Assembly: GCA_030748455.1 (NCBI GenBank)
Contig: JASMLY010000012.1
Span: 1 to 7,278, forward strand
Length of the DNA stretch: 7,278 bases
Direction: 5' to 3'
From: Phycisphaerales bacterium
Lineage (GTDB): Bacteria; Planctomycetota; Phycisphaerae; Phycisphaerales; SM1A02
Part shown: in pieces, positions 5,787 through 7,278 of the stretch
Layout: every line of letters begins with the position of its first letter
Position numbering within the stretch: position 1 is the stretch's first letter
Notes under the pieces: generated by a model
Told to the model about the DNA's origin: nothing
Seen by the model: only the letters and a program-made list of their open reading frames with translations
Database searches by the model: none
Made by a program: the position numbers and the translations under genes

Positions 5787-6677
5787 GTGCAACCAACTAT
5801 TGACACACCCCCTGCTGCGGTCACGCAAGCTGCAACCGCTATTGAGAGCGAGCTAACCCGTCGTATATCGCAAACGAATCTCCCACAAAATCTAAAAGAT
5901 GCAGCGCTCTACGCTGTAAGCGGTGGGGGAAAACGAGTACGCCCAGCCTTAACACTCCTTTGTTGTGAAGCAGTCGGAGGTCAGGCAGAGGATGCGATCG
6001 CGTCGGCTGTTGCAGTCGAGTACATCCATTGTTTCAGCCTTGTCCACGATGATTTGCCTTGCATCGATAACGATGACCTGAGGCGTGGGCAACCTACCCT
6101 CCACATCAAAACAAATGAGGCAATGGCAGTCCTTGCAGGAGATTTACTCCTCCCTCTTGCGATGCAACAAATTTCGGATGGGTCGTACACCCCAGAACTT
6201 GAAGTCAAACTCTGTCAAACATTGTCAAAAGCAACGGTCGATATGGTTGGTGGCCAAGTGTATGACACCCTCGGTGGATTGCCTGAACGGTTGAATACCA
6301 TCGAAGGGCTTGAATTGATTCACCGCAACAAAACAGGAGCCCTCATCCATGGGGCTTGTAGAATGGGTGCGTTATGCGGAAATGCAACGCAGGACCAACT
6401 CCACGCAATCGAAACCTTCGGCCATTCGATTGGGCTTATGTTTCAAATTGTCGACGATCTGATCGATTTGCAATGCACAACGGATCATGTTGGCAAGGCA
6501 ACTGGCAAGGATGCTGCTGCAGGTAAAACGACATATCCGGGAGTCCTTGGGGTCGAAGAGTCAAAATCCGCTATCGATCGACTTAAAAAACAGGCAAAAA
6601 CTGCAGTAGATACATTAGGCAATTCTGGAAACACATTACAAACTTTCAATGTTTGGATGGCTTGTCGCACAAGATGA
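5787..6677 (+). CDS. ispA: Short-chain polyprenyl diphosphate synthase (farnesyl/geranylgeranyl type)
   Basis: 296-residue cytoplasmic trans-prenyltransferase that condenses IPP with allylic diphosphates, giving C15 or C20 products. It carries GGGKRVRPAL (residues 46-55), the first aspartate-rich motif HDDLPCIDNDD (Asp88, Asp89, Asp94, with the two-residue insertion typical of bacterial FPP/GGPP synthases), GGQ at 155-157, KTGALI (192-197), and the second aspartate-rich motif FQIVDDLID (Asp213, Asp214, Asp217). Phe83 lies five residues before the first motif, an aromatic position usually linked to shorter products, so FPP is slightly favoured. The GTG at 5787 is chosen over the longer in-frame TTG at 5742 because it follows GTACAAT by 6 nt and the extra N-terminal codons would be the inverted repeat. 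The C-terminus LQTFNVWMACRTR fits the usual L..La.....R.R ending. It lies 20 bp before dxs, a common pairing. Confidence 0.93.
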   Translation: MQPTIDTPPAAVTQAATAIESELTRRISQTNLPQNLKDAALYAVSGGGKRVRPALTLLCCEAVGGQAEDAIASAVAVEYIHCFSLVHDDLPCIDNDDLRRGQPTLHIKTNEAMAVLAGDLLLPLAMQQISDGSYTPELEVKLCQTLSKATVDMVGGQVYDTLGGLPERLNTIEGLELIHRNKTGALIHGACRMGALCGNATQDQLHAIETFGHSIGLMFQIVDDLIDLQCTTDHVGKATGKDAAAGKTTYPGVLGVEESKSAIDRLKKQAKTAVDTLGNSGNTLQTFNVWMACRTR

Positions 6678-6679
6678 TC

Positions 6680-6686
6680 GTACAAT
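6680..6686 (+). promoter_or_regulatory. Putative -10 element (GTACAAT) of dxs
   Basis: TACAAT at 6681-6686 lies in the 20-bp gap after ispA and ends 11 nt before the ATG at 6698. This predicts a leader of only a few nucleotides. The 11-mer CGTACAATAGA (6679-6689) is identical to that before ispG. dxs may therefore have its own promoter as well as read-through from ispA. Confidence 0.5.
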
Positions 6687-6697
6687 AGAGCGTTACG

Positions 6698-7278
6698 ATG
6701 GATTTACAGTACCTACCCACTATTGAGACCCCTGCAGACCTTCGCAAGATTCCAGTGGAAGAACTCCCGATTCTTGCAAAAGAACTGCGACACGTCATCT
6801 GCGAACAAGTCAAACAAAGTGGAGGGCACCTTGCACCCAATTTAGGGGTTGTAGAACTCACCATTGCCCTCCATTACGTATTCGATTTTTCCAATGATCG
6901 GCTTCTCTTTGATGTTGGGCACCAATGCTACACACACAAGTTACTCACAGGACGGTATCCCCTTCTCAAAAAACTCCGTCAACGTGGTGGCATGTCGGGT
7001 TTTCCAAACCCTGACGAGTCACCATATGACTTGTTTACGGTTGGACATGCAGGAACAGCGATATCCACTGGGGTTGGAATGGCACGTGGTGACACACTCA
7101 ATGGTGAAGCATATTGCCCCGATCACAACCAAGATGGTCGAAGAGTCGTTGCATTTGTGGGGGATAGTTCGATCGTCAACGGCGTTGCAATGGAAGGCCT
7201 GAATAATGCAGGCACACTGAATAGGCAGTTTCTTGTCATCCTCAATGACAACGGGATGAGCATCGCAAAACCTCAAGG
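6698..7278 (+). CDS. dxs: 1-deoxy-D-xylulose-5-phosphate synthase, N-terminal part (3'-truncated by the window edge)
   Basis: Thiamine diphosphate enzyme that condenses pyruvate and glyceraldehyde 3-phosphate in the first MEP-pathway step; it also feeds thiamine and pyridoxal synthesis. The frame stays open to the right edge: 193 residues plus two bases, about a third of the usual length. Visible landmarks are SGGHLAPNLG (His44, the conserved histidine), FDVGHQCYTHKLLTGR (His75), TVGHAGTAIS (His117), VGDSSIVNG (Asp156) and ILNDNGMSI (Asn183, Asn185). The usual GDG start of the thiamine diphosphate-Mg motif reads GDS here, although Asp156 and the later Asn are kept. Between GMARG and the RRVV strand there are roughly eight more residues than in E. 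coli Dxs (TLNGEAYCPDHNQDG region). The ATG at 6698 is the first start after the promoter-like element and gives a normal N-terminus (YLPTIETPADLRKIP). Confidence 0.95.
   Translation, partial: MDLQYLPTIETPADLRKIPVEELPILAKELRHVICEQVKQSGGHLAPNLGVVELTIALHYVFDFSNDRLLFDVGHQCYTHKLLTGRYPLLKKLRQRGGMSGFPNPDESPYDLFTVGHAGTAISTGVGMARGDTLNGEAYCPDHNQDGRRVVAFVGDSSIVNGVAMEGLNNAGTLNRQFLVILNDNGMSIAKPQ

Noticed and set aside
5742..5828. Longer in-frame starts for ispA (TTG at 5742) and exbB (5828), giving both proteins a similar KLT-x-GEFL N-terminal stretch.
   Set aside because: The resemblance arises because both extensions translate the two strands of the same perfect inverted repeat. Starts at 5787 and 5723 follow GTACAAT by 6 nt and match normal family N-termini.
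5323..5856. Long plus-strand open frame (177 codons) opposite exbB.
   Set aside because: It is the shadow of a well-supported membrane protein gene, has no family motif or start signal, and runs across the divergent promoter region.
6630..6725. Possible frameshift at the 3' end of ispA: a neighbouring frame reads LSMFGWLVAQDDR, resembling the usual C-terminal R-D-R ending.
   Set aside because: The annotated frame LQTFNVWMACRTR aligns without gaps to the usual L..La.....R.R ending and stops 20 bp before dxs. The alternative frame runs well into dxs before stopping.
6864..7202. Plus-strand open frame of 112 codons near the right edge.
   Set aside because: It is an out-of-frame shadow of dxs, whose real frame is open from 6698 to the edge and carries the family motifs.

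Overview
The window most likely comes from a planctomycete, probably a Phycisphaerae-like marine lineage with moderate GC. This is an inference. It rests on a prepilin-type protein whose C-terminus is a variant of the planctomycete H-X9-DG signature, an IspG and a Dxs that read like planctomycete versions, and a TraB-family protein carrying a type II pseudopilin-like segment. No tRNA, rRNA, CRISPR array, insertion sequence or phage gene is visible. The longest gene-free stretch is 63 bp.

Layout: (1) 1-1620, plus strand: 3' part of topA (DNA topoisomerase I), entering from the left edge. (2) 1662-2849 ispG and 2846-3760 a prepilin-like protein, plus strand, overlapping by 4 nt. (3) 3769-5079 a TraB/TIKI-family protein and 5076-5723 an ExbB/TolQ/MotA-type channel subunit, minus strand, also overlapping by 4 nt. 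exbB is the upstream gene, and the pair converges on the prepilin gene with an 8-bp gap. (4) 5724-5786: compact divergent promoter region containing a perfect 12-bp inverted repeat. (5) 5787-6677 ispA-type prenyl diphosphate synthase and 6698-end dxs (3' truncated by the window edge), plus strand.

Three isoprenoid genes are present. Dxs is the entry enzyme of the MEP pathway, IspG its penultimate step, and the IspA-type enzyme elongates the C5 products. They are split by the inverted exbB-traB pair and the prepilin gene, whose products are probably envelope-located.

Two patterns are not explained by the gene list alone. First, the heptamer GTACAAT lies just upstream of ispG, ispA, exbB and dxs. 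It is exactly 6 nt from the start codon in the first three and 11 nt in dxs, which predicts leaderless or nearly leaderless mRNAs. The two operon-internal genes instead have GAGGG-N9-start ribosome binding sites and 4-nt stop/start overlaps. Second, the TraB-family protein is interrupted by about 70 residues that resemble the globular part of the major pseudopilin GspG and follow an otherwise ordinary TraB N-terminal half. This TraB/pseudopilin chimera, coupled to a lone ExbB-like subunit, is the best candidate for an undescribed system here.
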